64,000 nucleotides of DNA from Enterococcus larvae (GTDB lineage: Bacteria > Bacillota > Bacilli > Lactobacillales > Enterococcaceae), in the NCBI RefSeq assembly GCF_017830045.1, contig NZ_JAEDXU010000001.1, positions 1-64,000 on the forward strand, given 5' to 3'. The notes beneath the pieces are model-generated. The model did no database searches. It had not been told where the DNA came from and saw nothing but the letters and a program-made list of their open reading frames with translations. This document shows, one piece after another, positions 43,990-53,126 of this stretch; the stretch's first letter is position 1, and each line of letters starts with the position of its first letter. The position numbers and the translations under genes were made by a program.

Positions 43990-45999
43990 TCACCCTTCTT
44001 TTTCTATCGCTCGAATAAAACTGATATATGTCACTAGGAAGTAAATGAAGAAGATCATTAGAAATATGCCCAATGCAATCAAATAATAGTAGCTCCCCGA
44101 TGTACTTAAGCCAGTATAGTAAGCAAAGCTGTCACTTGCAAATATTCCTGTAAAGGCACTGATAAGGGTAGCAATTATGACCGGACACAAATAGTAGATA
44201 GCCAATTGTTTTAGGACAACTTTATTACGTTCTCTTCGGTTCAGTCCTAAATTTTTCAGTATCTGGTACCGGTATCTATACTTAGAGGCATCAGATAACT
44301 GTTGAACCGCTAAAATACTCATCGCTACGACTAAAAAGACGATTCCAACATATCCTAAAGTAAAGCTCGCACTAGCCGTTACACTGTCCAGCTCTTTGAT
44401 TAGACTTTCTCGTACCAGGATTGGTGTACTGAAGGTAATAAGCTGCTCACTACTGGTTCCGTACTTGATTGCCAATAGTTTGTCTTCAATATCGCCATCT
44501 TCCAGATATCCTGAATCTTTTTCAAGCTCTTGCTCGATCTCATACATCGAATCGCTCCCTACATTAGCAGCTAGAATACTGTAATATGGCAGCAGCTTCG
44601 GCAGGTTGTTATCTGGAACAACAAGGATGTAGTCAGCACCATTCATCCCGCTTTGAGTAAATGGATCTGTGATCACTTGTCGACAATCCAATACTTCTCC
44701 CCCTATAGAAAGATCATTCCTTTCCCCATAGTCAGAAAACGTTTCGGCTAATTTTTCTTTTGCCTGAATCAGGTATTGCCCCTCATCTAAAACAACTGTG
44801 TCAAATCCTGCCATTTTTCTCAACTGATTGTAATCAGATAAGAGCATGTATGTGTCGTAATCAAAATATGCACTCCGGCCTTCAGAATCATAGGCTCCTT
44901 TGACATTTTCATATAAATAGTCATTCAACTTCGTTTGTTTATCATTTTCGTATACATGATAGGTATATGCTTCTTCTATTACACCATGCTTTTCAATCAC
45001 ACTCAGCTGCTGCTGGAAATCTGTTGAAACCCCATCCTTAAGATAAAAAACATCAATATCCATCAAGTTCCCATCAAACACCTCTTTTTGATAGCTGGTA
45101 AATAGTAAAACAAACATCCAGCTTAAGATGGTTACGGCAAATAGAATCGTGAGTGAGCCCATTGTAAAACGCATGGTTTTTATTTTCGAAGCCAACTGTC
45201 GGAAAATAAAAATATTGGCTTCCTTAGTAATCGTTCTTCCTTTTCTTTGAATATAGCTGGTTAAGTATCCGGACATTCCTATAAACAGACCATAAATCGA
45301 AGCAAATAAGCCTGCAAGTAACGGCCAGATAAGCTGAACATTCGCATGTCCGGTATAGACGATCAGGTGGAAGAATATAAGATAAATCAAGCTAATCACA
45401 AACAGGCTTTTCCTTTTCGTACTTACTTCATTATTGTTTTCCAAATAAAGCAACTCACGAATTTCCATCTTCTTGAATCGTTTGTTGATCCGCAGCAGTG
45501 CCAGTAAATAAGCAAATAGATAGACAGCAAACGTAAGCAGATAGGTGTACATATTTATATCAACAACGAACTGATACTGTGAATCAAATACGGTAAAAAA
45601 TATATTGATCAAGGCAAGATGCAGCAAATAACCAGGAATCAGTCCTAGAAAAAAAGTGAGTGCTCCTAAAAAAAGATGCTCTCTTTTAAACATTTTCCCT
45701 ACCTGCTTTTTATCCATTCCTATCAGTAAATAAGTGCCAAATTCCTTGCTTCGTCTCTCCAGCATAAAATTGATAATATATTTCGTCAGCCAGATAACGA
45801 TCACAACAACAAAAAAAGTAGCCAAGCCAATAAATACCGCAATAGAGGTCACCTCATTCAAAAGCTCTCTAACTGAGGCTGAGAAGAGTAAGCCGTTAAA
45901 GGCAAACATCAACGAAGAAATGATCATCATCGTAATAACATAGACAAGATAATCCTTCACAGATCTCCTTGCATTTCTAAATGATAATTTATTAAGCAT
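43990..45999 (-). CDS. BceB-type ABC permease (FtsX-like) for antimicrobial-peptide resistance
   Basis: The 669-aa protein begins MLNKLSFRNARRSVKDYLVY, a typical BceB start. It has about ten membrane segments and one large extracellular domain (about 300-525) between the seventh and eighth, the hallmark of BceB permeases that sense and free lipid-bound peptide antibiotics. Two FtsX-type cores surround it. ATG at 45999 has GGAGG 8 nt upstream and overlaps the ATPase gene. No symbol is given because the substrate is unknown. Confidence 0.88.
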   Translation of the reverse strand: MLNKLSFRNARRSVKDYLVYVITMMIISSLMFAFNGLLFSASVRELLNEVTSIAVFIGLATFFVVVIVIWLTKYIINFMLERRSKEFGTYLLIGMDKKQVGKMFKREHLFLGALTFFLGLIPGYLLHLALINIFFTVFDSQYQFVVDINMYTYLLTFAVYLFAYLLALLRINKRFKKMEIRELLYLENNNEVSTKRKSLFVISLIYLIFFHLIVYTGHANVQLIWPLLAGLFASIYGLFIGMSGYLTSYIQRKGRTITKEANIFIFRQLASKIKTMRFTMGSLTILFAVTILSWMFVLLFTSYQKEVFDGNLMDIDVFYLKDGVSTDFQQQLSVIEKHGVIEEAYTYHVYENDKQTKLNDYLYENVKGAYDSEGRSAYFDYDTYMLLSDYNQLRKMAGFDTVVLDEGQYLIQAKEKLAETFSDYGERNDLSIGGEVLDCRQVITDPFTQSGMNGADYILVVPDNNLPKLLPYYSILAANVGSDSMYEIEQELEKDSGYLEDGDIEDKLLAIKYGTSSEQLITFSTPILVRESLIKELDSVTASASFTLGYVGIVFLVVAMSILAVQQLSDASKYRYRYQILKNLGLNRRERNKVVLKQLAIYYLCPVIIATLISAFTGIFASDSFAYYTGLSTSGSYYYLIALGIFLMIFFIYFLVTYISFIRAIEKEG

Positions 46000-46750
46000 G
46001 GCCATCGCCTCCAATAGCCGCCAATACGTCCAATATCTCATTCAAAAATTCTCTTCTGGTTCGATCACCTTTATACAGCTCCTGAAACACTTCCCCATCG
46101 CTGAGAAACAGAATGCGATTGCAATAACTGGCACTAAAAGCATCGTGGGTGACCATCAAAATCGTTGCTGCCATTTCCCGATTCATTTTTTCCATCGTTT
46201 CCAAAAGCATTGCTGAAGATTTTGAATCCAACGCCCCTGTAGGTTCATCAGCCAAAATCAACTTCGCCTCAGTAATCAGTGCACGAGCACAGGCACAGCG
46301 CTGCTTTTGCCCTCCAGATACTTCATAAGGAAATTTTTCCTTCAGCTCATATATCCCAAGCTGCTCCATCATCCTCTTCACTCGGTCTGGTGCTGCTCCT
46401 TTACCTACCTGCAGGCTCAATGCAAGAGTGATATTCTCTTCCAAAGTCAATGTATCCAGTAAATTAAAATCCTGAAAAATAAAGCCTAGATTTTCTTTCC
46501 TAAACTGTGCCAAGCGATTTTCATCAAACTGAGTGATATCCTGATTGTCAAAAAAAATATGACCGGCACTGACTCGATCGATCGTTGCCAGCATATTCAA
46601 CAGCGTCGTTTTCCCACTGCCGCTCGTCCCCATGATACCGGTAAACTCTCCTTCATTCACTGAGAAGCTCACTCTATTCAAGGCTTTTGTCGTACTGCCC
46701 TTATTTCCATAGTATTTTTCTACATTGTCTATTCTGATTAGCTCATTCAT
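45992..46750 (-). CDS. BceA-type ABC ATPase
   Basis: The 252-aa protein has Walker A GTSGSGKTT, the Q-loop FIFQDFNLLD, signature SGGQKQRCACARAL and Walker B LILADEPTGALD. It belongs to the LolD/BceA group. It is encoded just before its permease. The promoter region contains a 101-bp duplication. The upstream kinase-regulator pair is the expected controller. Confidence 0.92.
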   Translation of the reverse strand: MNELIRIDNVEKYYGNKGSTTKALNRVSFSVNEGEFTGIMGTSGSGKTTLLNMLATIDRVSAGHIFFDNQDITQFDENRLAQFRKENLGFIFQDFNLLDTLTLEENITLALSLQVGKGAAPDRVKRMMEQLGIYELKEKFPYEVSGGQKQRCACARALITEAKLILADEPTGALDSKSSAMLLETMEKMNREMAATILMVTHDAFSASYCNRILFLSDGEVFQELYKGDRTRREFLNEILDVLAAIGGDGHA

Positions 46751-46849
46751 TTTCCAGCACCCTTCCTCTTATAAAAAATCCTGTTAAATAGACGCATCAT
46801 CCCTATGTTCATGTCACGTCAGCCGAGTGAGTAGTGTAGGGGCAAGAGA

Positions 46850-47036
46850 AAAGAAATAATAACTACTTTCATTTCTTTTGCTTCATACTTTGTGCAAAGC
46901 TCACTTTTCGTGCATTGAATCTTTAACAGGATTCGTATATAAATCCTATTAAAGAAATAATAACTACTTTCATTTCCTTTGCTGCATACTTTGTGCAAAG
47001 CTCACTTTTCGTGCATTGAATCTTTAACAGGATTTA
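46850..47036. repeat. 101-bp direct duplication upstream of the ABC genes
   Basis: AAAGAAATAATAACTACTTT starts at 46850 and again at 46951. About 83 bp then repeat with two changes (through GTGCATTGAATCTTTAACAG and GATT). Each copy contains GTGCAAAGCTCACTTTTCGTG, loosely palindromic. A minus-strand promoter (TTGTAG 47055-47060, 16 nt, TATAAA 47033-47038) reads into the array. Confidence 0.85.
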
Positions 47037-47114
47037 TATAGAAACAATATAACGCTACAACTTAAGTATATTCATAAATAAATTGATGTTATATCTATTT
47101 AGATTGCATGGAAG

Positions 47115-48125
47115 TTACAAATCTGAAAGATAACTATTTTTGGGAAATGTAAGAATCATCTCTGTGTATTCATCTTCAGTAGAGTTTGCTTCGATCGTCA
47201 GTCCTAATTTGGTACATAGCTTCTTACACAAATAAAGACCAAAGCCTGTTGCTTTTCCTGCATCTCTGCCATTCGTGCCAGTGAACCCCTTATCAAATAC
47301 ACGAGGCAGCTCGTGAGAGACTATGCCGAGCCCTTCATCCCTGATGATCAATCGAGTGCTTTCCTTTGTTGAGATAGTCTTGAATGAAACTTGACCCGAA
47401 CCCTCTTTCTTATACTTGACGGCGTTAAACAAAAGCTGATTGATAATAAAAGCGAGCCATTTTTTATCGGTATGCACCATACCCTCACAATCGATAGTGA
47501 TCTGCATCTGATTTTGAATAAGCAGAAATTTGTTTTTCTTGACCAGCTCACTGATGATTTCCTGAACTGGCGCTTCTCGTATCAAGTAATCTTGATGAAC
47601 ATAATCGCTTCGTGCATAAAAAAGAGCTTGATCCACTTGATTCTCCAAATCGATCAGATACGCCTGCAGCTTTCGAGCTGAGTCTCCTTTTAGCTCAGCA
47701 CTCATCAAATACAAGCTGGTTATAGGAAGTTTTACCTCGTGAATCCAGGCTTCAATAAATTCTTTGTATTCACCCTGTTCCTCTTCCAATAAAACAATTA
47801 CTTCCATTGCTGAGATCGTTGACTTTCTTAGGATATCTTTATAAACCTCGTCCTCGTAACGCCATGTTTTCTCCATCATTTCATAGATCAGATAGGGCTT
47901 ATCCAGCCGCGTCATTTGCCTAGTGATACCATCAAAATATTGTCTTCTTTTATAATACTCAATACCAAAATACAGCAGAAACACACTCCCCCAAACAAGA
48001 TCGATCAATGCGATCGTGAGGAGTGTGTTTCCCACAGTCAATAAGTAAAAGGACAGCAACAGCACACCAGAAAGGTTCAGAACGACAATCAATAGCTTGT
48101 CATGTATATAACGAAATAGATTCAT
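47115..48125 (-). CDS. BceS-type intramembrane-sensing histidine kinase
   Basis: The 336-aa kinase has two membrane segments (about 10-29 and 33-55) joined by a loop of only a few residues, so it senses through the membrane or through the BceB-like permease. The H-box is EAWIHEVKLPITS with His129. N and G boxes follow (FIINQLLFNAVKYK, DEGLGI, GFGLYLCKKL). It overlaps the regulator gene by ATGA. Confidence 0.9.
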   Translation of the reverse strand: MNLFRYIHDKLLIVVLNLSGVLLLSFYLLTVGNTLLTIALIDLVWGSVFLLYFGIEYYKRRQYFDGITRQMTRLDKPYLIYEMMEKTWRYEDEVYKDILRKSTISAMEVIVLLEEEQGEYKEFIEAWIHEVKLPITSLYLMSAELKGDSARKLQAYLIDLENQVDQALFYARSDYVHQDYLIREAPVQEIISELVKKNKFLLIQNQMQITIDCEGMVHTDKKWLAFIINQLLFNAVKYKKEGSGQVSFKTISTKESTRLIIRDEGLGIVSHELPRVFDKGFTGTNGRDAGKATGFGLYLCKKLCTKLGLTIEANSTEDEYTEMILTFPKNSYLSDL

Positions 48126-48787
48126 ATTTGATACCCAACTCCTCTTTTCGTCTGAATGAAATCAGAAACGCCCAAAGCTTCCAGCTTATTTCGCAGTCTC
48201 GTCATATTGACGCTCAATGCGTTATCATCTATAAAAACATCGTTATCCCAAAGATAAACAATAATATCCATTCTTGGGATGACCTCTCCCTTTCGCTGAA
48301 ACAAGTAATGCAGCAGTTTAAATTCTGTTTTGGTCAACTCCGCCTCCTCTGATTTGAAGAGAACCTTATACGTACTGATATTCAAGGACAAATCTTTGTG
48401 GGTCAACAGAAACTGTTCGCTAGGCTGATTGATCGTCCTTTTCAGTACAGCCTGAATACGTGCCAAAAGCAAAGACGGTGTATACGGCTTTGTGATAAAA
48501 TCATCGCCGCCAAGTAAAATACAGTCAAGCTCCGTCATGACACTGTTGTCGCTTGTTAAAAAAATCACAGGGATTGCTGACGTCTGCCTCAATGAACGAC
48601 AGATTGTTTGACCCTCCTGATCCGGCAGCTTTAAATCTAAAAGGACCAAATCTGGAGAACAATCCAGTATTTGATCAACTACATGCTCAAATTTTTCAAT
48701 AACAGTCACCTTAAAAAAAGCATTTTCCAACAGTCGTTTCAATTCATTCCTTACGTTCTTTTCGTCTTCAACAATTAAGATATTCAT
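48122..48787 (-). CDS. BceR-type response regulator
   Basis: The 221-aa protein has a receiver (phospho-Asp51 in LVLLDLKLPD) and an OmpR-type winged helix (LTKTEFKLLHYLFQRKGEV, ALSVNMTRLRNKLEALG). It should activate the ABC genes after peptide exposure. ATG at 48787 has GTGGAG upstream. Its 5' leader holds a 26-bp inverted repeat (48811-48836). Confidence 0.92.
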   Translation of the reverse strand: MNILIVEDEKNVRNELKRLLENAFFKVTVIEKFEHVVDQILDCSPDLVLLDLKLPDQEGQTICRSLRQTSAIPVIFLTSDNSVMTELDCILLGGDDFITKPYTPSLLLARIQAVLKRTINQPSEQFLLTHKDLSLNISTYKVLFKSEEAELTKTEFKLLHYLFQRKGEVIPRMDIIVYLWDNDVFIDDNALSVNMTRLRNKLEALGVSDFIQTKRGVGYQI

Positions 48788-48810
48788 ACTATTTCTCCAC
48801 TTCATTCACG

Positions 48811-48836
48811 GTCTATGGGAAATCTTTCCCCTAGAC
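48811..48836. promoter_or_regulatory. Inverted repeat in the leader of the two-component operon
   Basis: GTCTAtGGGAAA-tc-TTTCCCcTAGAC has arms of 5 and 6 bp separated by one mismatch. It lies between the promoter at 48869 and the start codon and may be an operator or an RNA hairpin. Confidence 0.5.
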
Positions 48837-48868
48837 GGCTTTGTTTCTTCTTCTAGAAATCCTCTCTT

Positions 48869-48877
48869 ATTATAGCA
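48869..48877 (-). promoter_or_regulatory. Extended -10 promoter of the two-component operon
   Basis: On the minus strand TGCTATAAT is a consensus extended -10. The -35 region (TTCTTA, 18-nt spacer) is poor, as is common for extended -10 promoters. Confidence 0.6.
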
Positions 48878-49100
48878 TGTATTGATCCTAGGTAAGAAGC
48901 CAGCCTTGTTTCTTCCACTCTCAAGAAATTACTTAGACAATTTTTTCTTTAAGATCCCCTTCTGTCTTATCAACTTCTTTTACAACATCATTTTATATTT
49001 ATTATCATTTGTGAATATTTTAACATAATCATATTTTTACAAATAGCATATAATAGATTTAAGTTGACGAATAAAAACACAACTGGTATTATCTGTTTGA

Positions 49101-49117
49101 GAATGATAATATCATTC
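49101..49117. promoter_or_regulatory. Palindrome resembling a Fur-family box
   Basis: GAATGATA-a-TATCATTC is a perfect 8-1-8 palindrome upstream of fabO. Fur, Zur and PerR boxes have this general form. No metal gene is adjacent, so the assignment is tentative. Confidence 0.35.
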
Positions 49118-49173
49118 CATAATTGAGAATAAAAAAAGAGACAGACATTTTTTAATGTCTGAATTATTAACTA

Positions 49174-49194
49174 TAATACTTTGAAAGTCAAACT
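49174..49194 (+). promoter_or_regulatory. fabO-fabN promoter -10 and first FabT-type box
   Basis: TATAAT at 49174-49179 is followed by TTTGA-aag-TCAAA (49182-49194), which fits the FabT box TTTGA-N3-TCAAA and covers the expected transcript start. Confidence 0.65.
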
Positions 49195-49244
49195 ATTTTA
49201 CTCAGTTTAACAAAAAAAGTATTGGTTAATAACAGAATTATTAC

Positions 49245-49257
49245 TTTGATTATCAAA
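49245..49257 (+). promoter_or_regulatory. Second FabT-type box
   Basis: TTTGATTATCAAA matches the core of the FabT operator known from streptococci and E. faecalis. It lies 18 nt before the fabO start codon, next to the ribosome binding site. Confidence 0.75.
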
Positions 49258-49275
49258 ACAACTAGGAGGATTCAA

Positions 49276-50514
49276 ATGAAGCGAGTTGTAATAACCGGAT
49301 TAGGAGCAGTGACTCCTCTCGGCAATACAGTAAAAGAATATTGGCAGCACCTGAAAAATGGACAGCTGGGGATTGGGAAAATCACAAAATTTATCTCAGA
49401 GGAAATCGGTGTATCTTTAGCCGGTGAAGTAAATGACTTTGATCCCAGTCCTGTGTTAGATCGAAAAGAACAAAAAAGAATGGATTTATTCTCTCAATAC
49501 GGTCTGACAGCTGCCCTAGAAGCATGGGAAATGAGCGGATTAGCTGAGACTTCCATTGATGCTAAGCGATTTGGCGTCATTGTCGGCAGCGGAATCGGTG
49601 GTATGACCACCTTGCAGGATCAAGTTCGAGTGATGGATAAAAAGGGACCGAAACGAGTAACACCCTTCTTCGTTCCTATGGTTATCGCGAATATGGCTTC
49701 CGGAAACATTTCGATTCGTTTAGGAGCTAAAGGGACTTCTCAGACAATTGTAACTGCTTGTGCCTCAGCCACCAATGCTATTGGTGAAGCGTTTCGAGCA
49801 ATCAAGCACGGAACAGCAGATATCATGATAACTGGCGGAACTGAAGCAACCATCTGCGAGATTGGGATCGCTGGTTTCGCCGCACTGAATGCGCTGAACA
49901 CAACAGATGACCCTGCACGTGCCTCTATCCCCTTCGATAAAGAACGCAAGGGTTTTGTGATGGGCGAAGGAGCTGGGATGCTTGTCTTGGAAGAGCTGGA
50001 GCATGCGAAAAAAAGAGGTGCAGAGATTCTTGGTGAGATCGTCGGCTATGGCAGTAACTGTGATGCCAGTCACATGACTGCTCCATTGAAAGACGGCAGC
50101 GGCGCAGCAGATGCCATGCTGATGGCACTGGAGGAAGCGGGTATACAACCAAGTAATGTTGGCTATATCAATGCTCACGGAACTTCTACACCGGCAAATG
50201 ATGCAGCAGAAACAACAGCCATCAAACGTGTATTTGGCGAAGGAGCAAAACAGGTCCCTATTTCCAGTACAAAAAGCATGACGGGACATCTGTTAGGCGC
50301 TGCCGGCGGAATTGAAGCGATTGCTTGTGCGAAAACATTAGAAGAAGGCATTGCTCATCCGACTGTTGGTTATGAAGTGCCTGATCTGGAATGTGATTTA
50401 GACTATTTAACAGAAGGAGCCCGCTCTATTCAGGCTGATTATGCAATTAGCAACTCGTTTGGATTCGGCGGTCATAATGCGGTTATCTGTATGAAGAAAT
50501 GGAGAGATGAATAA
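49276..50514 (+). CDS. fabO: Beta-ketoacyl-ACP synthase (FabO/FabF type)
   Basis: The 412-aa condensing enzyme has catalytic Cys162 in VTACASATNAIG, His301 in NAHGTSTPAND, Lys333 and His338 in KSMTGHLLGA. It elongates acyl-ACP with malonyl-ACP. Its partner is the FabN-like dehydratase directly downstream, the same order as the E. faecalis fabO-fabN pair, where FabO elongates the cis-unsaturated intermediate. On sequence alone it could be called FabF; the name rests on gene order. ATG at 49276 has AGGAGG 6 nt upstream. Confidence 0.85.
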   Translation: MKRVVITGLGAVTPLGNTVKEYWQHLKNGQLGIGKITKFISEEIGVSLAGEVNDFDPSPVLDRKEQKRMDLFSQYGLTAALEAWEMSGLAETSIDAKRFGVIVGSGIGGMTTLQDQVRVMDKKGPKRVTPFFVPMVIANMASGNISIRLGAKGTSQTIVTACASATNAIGEAFRAIKHGTADIMITGGTEATICEIGIAGFAALNALNTTDDPARASIPFDKERKGFVMGEGAGMLVLEELEHAKKRGAEILGEIVGYGSNCDASHMTAPLKDGSGAADAMLMALEEAGIQPSNVGYINAHGTSTPANDAAETTAIKRVFGEGAKQVPISSTKSMTGHLLGAAGGIEAIACAKTLEEGIAHPTVGYEVPDLECDLDYLTEGARSIQADYAISNSFGFGGHNAVICMKKWRDE

Positions 50515-50515
50515 C

Positions 50516-50950
50516 ATGGAAAAAGTAATGACTGTAACTGAAATAATGGAATTGATCCCAAACAGATACCCTATCTGTTTTATTGATTATGTTGATGAAA
50601 TCATTGCGGATAAAAAAATCATCGCAACGAAGAATGTGACGATCAATGAAGAATTTTTCCAAGGTCACTTCCCCGGAAATCCTACAATGCCTGGCGTTTT
50701 AATCATTGAGGCTCTTGCACAGGTAGGCTCTATCCTCATACTAAAAATGGATCAGTTTAAAGGGGAAACAGCTTATATAGGAGGAATAAACAAAGCCAAG
50801 TTCCGACAAAAGGTCGTTCCCGGCGATGTACTGAAGCTTCATTTTGAAATTGTTAAATTACGCGATTTTGTCGGTGTTGGCCAAGCTGTTGCCTATGTTG
50901 ACGGTAAAAAAGTCTGCGAATGCGAGCTAACATTTATTGTAGGGAGATAG
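50516..50950 (+). CDS. fabN: 3-hydroxyacyl-ACP dehydratase (FabN/FabZ type)
   Basis: The 144-aa hot-dog-fold protein has the active site GHFPGNPTMPGVLIIEALAQ with His51 and Glu65. FabZ and FabN cannot be told apart by active-site motifs; in E. faecalis the copy beside FabO is FabN, a dehydratase that also isomerises trans-2 to cis-3 decenoyl-ACP and so starts unsaturated fatty acid synthesis. I chose ATG at 50516 (GGAGAG 9 nt upstream) over 50507, which lies on the site itself. Confidence 0.82.
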   Translation: MEKVMTVTEIMELIPNRYPICFIDYVDEIIADKKIIATKNVTINEEFFQGHFPGNPTMPGVLIIEALAQVGSILILKMDQFKGETAYIGGINKAKFRQKVVPGDVLKLHFEIVKLRDFVGVGQAVAYVDGKKVCECELTFIVGR

Positions 50951-50984
50951 TAGAACTATCCCCTTTCTGACTAGCGCTTAACTT

Positions 50985-51090
50985 ATGGAACAGAGACTGG
51001 GAGTGAAGCGTTTCGCTCCTATGGCCCTCTCCGTTTATTTGGATTTAGGACAAGAAAAAGTGTAGGAACAGATTATGCTCCTACACTTCT
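50985..51090. repeat. Diverged copy C of the dispersed repeat, with bidirectional terminator
   Basis: The right half (CCGTTTATTTGGATTTAGGA and the following hairpin) aligns with copies A and B. Its terminal stem AAGTGTAGGA / TCCTACACTT (51058-51088) is a perfect 10-bp hairpin with T-rich sequence on both sides. It separates the convergent fabN and carbonic anhydrase genes. Confidence 0.7.
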
Positions 51091-51103
51091 TTATTTTTCT
51101 AAT

Positions 51104-51874
51104 CTACTCTGAATATTTGAGTATTGTCCGGTCATTCAACGGCTGTACTTCACGATTATTATGTGAATACAGTTTTTTGAATGATTCGATTTGCTCTGAA
51201 GAAATTTCTACCGGATTTTCCATCACATACCATTCCACATTTTCATTTAAAGGCGGCGTAGTTAGTGAACCCAAATAATGATAATAGCTCTTATTGCTTG
51301 GCAGCATCTCATCTAAATCAGTGATAGGATCATCCTTTTCATTTTGGACATCATCCAAGACTTCCTGAAATCCCTTGTTCTCCTCTCCTTCTTCAAAGAA
51401 GACACCCACAACTGCGATTCGACCATCCTGAGCAGTATTAACAAAATGCGCTTCCATCGGATAGTGCTCTCCATCTACTGTATGCTCACTCTGGGCATGA
51501 AAATGAAATTGCGTTAAGGTAAAGTTTCTTCCGTTGATTTGCGCTGTTCCTCCATCAGATACTTGAATACTATGACCATTGTTTTCTACACTGGTAATAT
51601 CTGAATCGTAATCTAACGCAATCGTTCCGGCATCTTCTGTCATCGCCTCTGCCTTGCTCGTTGGGATATCGATTGGCGACTGCATCTGTCCTGCAGTAAA
51701 TTCCCACTCTTCCTGATTATCATAATCAATGTGTCCCTCTGCCGATTCTGACTCCGACGTACTTTCAGATTTGACTGAACTTGATTCTTCGGTCTGACTT
51801 TGACTAGTTGCAGAACAGCCTGTTACTGCAAGGCTTACTCCAAATAAAAAAACAAATGTTGATATCTTTTTCAC
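51104..51874 (-). CDS. Alpha-type carbonic anhydrase lipoprotein
   Basis: The 256-aa product has a lipoprotein signal with lipobox AVTGC (Cys20), a Ser/Glu-rich linker (21-47) and an alpha-carbonic anhydrase domain. Zinc ligands are His124 and His126 in QFHFHAQSEH and His143 in EAHFVN. QSPIDI, SLTTPP and R-x-x-QPLNDR are further family motifs. It interconverts CO2 and bicarbonate outside the membrane. The start is GTG at 51874 with GGAAGG 6 nt upstream. The gene is monocistronic. Confidence 0.88.
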   Translation of the reverse strand: MKKISTFVFLFGVSLAVTGCSATSQSQTEESSSVKSESTSESESAEGHIDYDNQEEWEFTAGQMQSPIDIPTSKAEAMTEDAGTIALDYDSDITSVENNGHSIQVSDGGTAQINGRNFTLTQFHFHAQSEHTVDGEHYPMEAHFVNTAQDGRIAVVGVFFEEGEENKGFQEVLDDVQNEKDDPITDLDEMLPSNKSYYHYLGSLTTPPLNENVEWYVMENPVEISSEQIESFKKLYSHNNREVQPLNDRTILKYSE

Positions 51875-52114
51875 TGTGTTCCTTCCTTTCAAAAACAAAT
51901 CGTTTATTCGAACAAGCTAACTATTCATCTTATTTTTCACCCATTAAGATGATACCACCAGACAAAATTATTTTCTAGACTATTTTTGTGAAAAATATGT
52001 ATATTACTTCTAATAATGTACGATAACAGTAATCACTCGTTCTTGAAGCATATAGTAGCGAAGAATTGTTAAGCTAGTGTTAACAAATTCTTAAGAAAAC
52101 AGACAGCAAAAAAA

Positions 52115-52137
52115 CAGTCACTGATTTCATGACTGTC
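52115..52137. terminator. Bidirectional-type hairpin downstream of the methyltransferase gene
   Basis: ACAGTCA pairs with TGACTGT, flanked by AAAAA and TTTTTT. On the minus strand it terminates the gene ending at 52189. The remaining sequence of 51875-52110 has no gene. Confidence 0.7.
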
Positions 52138-52188
52138 TTTTTTCTTTACACTAGGCAATTGTTCACTCAATACTACATAGATAGATAT

Positions 52189-52863
52189 TTACCAGATAAA
52201 AGGAATCAATCTATATTTTACCTTCCGCTTATATTCTTTATAGCCTTTCAGCTCTTGTTCAAGTACCATCTCTTCATTTTTTATCCGCTTTACCAATAAA
52301 AATGGGTAAATCAAGAAAATGAAAAAAGCCGGAACTGACCCTAAAATGACTGGCATTGATAAGAAAAGCACGACAGTTGCAGAATACATCGGATGCCTCA
52401 CTACGCCATACAAGCCCGTATCTATCACTTGCTGGTTTTCCTGTACCTCAACCGTTCTTGAAAGGTACATATTCTCCCGCATGACCTCTGCATACGATCC
52501 ATAAGCAACTAACAAAAAAATGGAAGCAAGTATAACCAGCCATAGTGGTAGATGACTCCAGCCAAATCTGAAGTCCAAACCGGCAACAACAAAACCTGCC
52601 AGAAACATTACTAAGGATAGAGAAACGACTTGTACTTGTTCTGTTTCCTTCTCCTTCGTATTTAGACGCTTCGTCAACAACTTAGGTGCTTTAAGGAATA
52701 AAATAATTCCAAGCAAAAACATAGGTATAAACAATATACCTATCAACAGCCAAGCATTCCAGAATTGAAATGTTCCCGCTGGAAGAAGTAGGAGTAGACT
52801 AATTGCTGCCAATCCCGAAACAAACTTGATCAGTGCTTGAAACAAAAGCTTACTATTCATCAT
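52189..52863 (-). CDS. Isoprenylcysteine carboxyl methyltransferase-like membrane protein
   Basis: The 224-aa protein has five to six membrane segments. The C-terminal motif GLYGVVRHPMYSATVVLFLS followed by KNEEMVLEQELKGYKEY (R-H-P-x-Y and E-E) is the SAM-binding signature of the ICMT/PEMT superfamily. Its bacterial substrate is unknown. Starts at 52863 or 52860 are both compatible with the AGGAGG site. Confidence 0.75.
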   Translation of the reverse strand: MMNSKLLFQALIKFVSGLAAISLLLLLPAGTFQFWNAWLLIGILFIPMFLLGIILFLKAPKLLTKRLNTKEKETEQVQVVSLSLVMFLAGFVVAGLDFRFGWSHLPLWLVILASIFLLVAYGSYAEVMRENMYLSRTVEVQENQQVIDTGLYGVVRHPMYSATVVLFLSMPVILGSVPAFFIFLIYPFLLVKRIKNEEMVLEQELKGYKEYKRKVKYRLIPFIW

Positions 52864-53017
52864 ACTCACCTCCTAGCTTTTTCTTAACTATAACAAATCG
52901 TTATTATGAAAGATAGGCAGAGCATGGCATGGCTGAACTTATTATATACGCTATTGCTGATCCCTATCCTCATCTTGATAGTTTAGACTAAATTCTCCCA
53001 TTTTTCCAAGTTACTTC

Positions 53018-53092
53018 AAAACACGAACGAAATAGGATATCATTTCCATTTAATACGATTGTAGAACTATAAATGGATTAAATACGAACATT
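53018..53092. promoter_or_regulatory. PurBox-like sites upstream of purC
   Basis: AAATACGAACATT (53080-53092) differs in one place from the PurR box AWWWCCGAACWWT. AAACACGAACGAAAT (53018-53032) and AAAACACGAAAAAT near 53111 are weaker matches. The sites lie upstream of the promoter at 53127-53155. Confidence 0.45.
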
Positions 53093-53126
53093 ACAAAAAA
53101 CATAACCAACAAAACACGAAAAATCA

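Noticed and set aside
49765-50289. Open frame of 174 codons on the minus strand inside fabO
   Set aside because: It has a Cys/His/Ser-rich composition typical of antisense frames and lies opposite catalytic-site codons of fabO.
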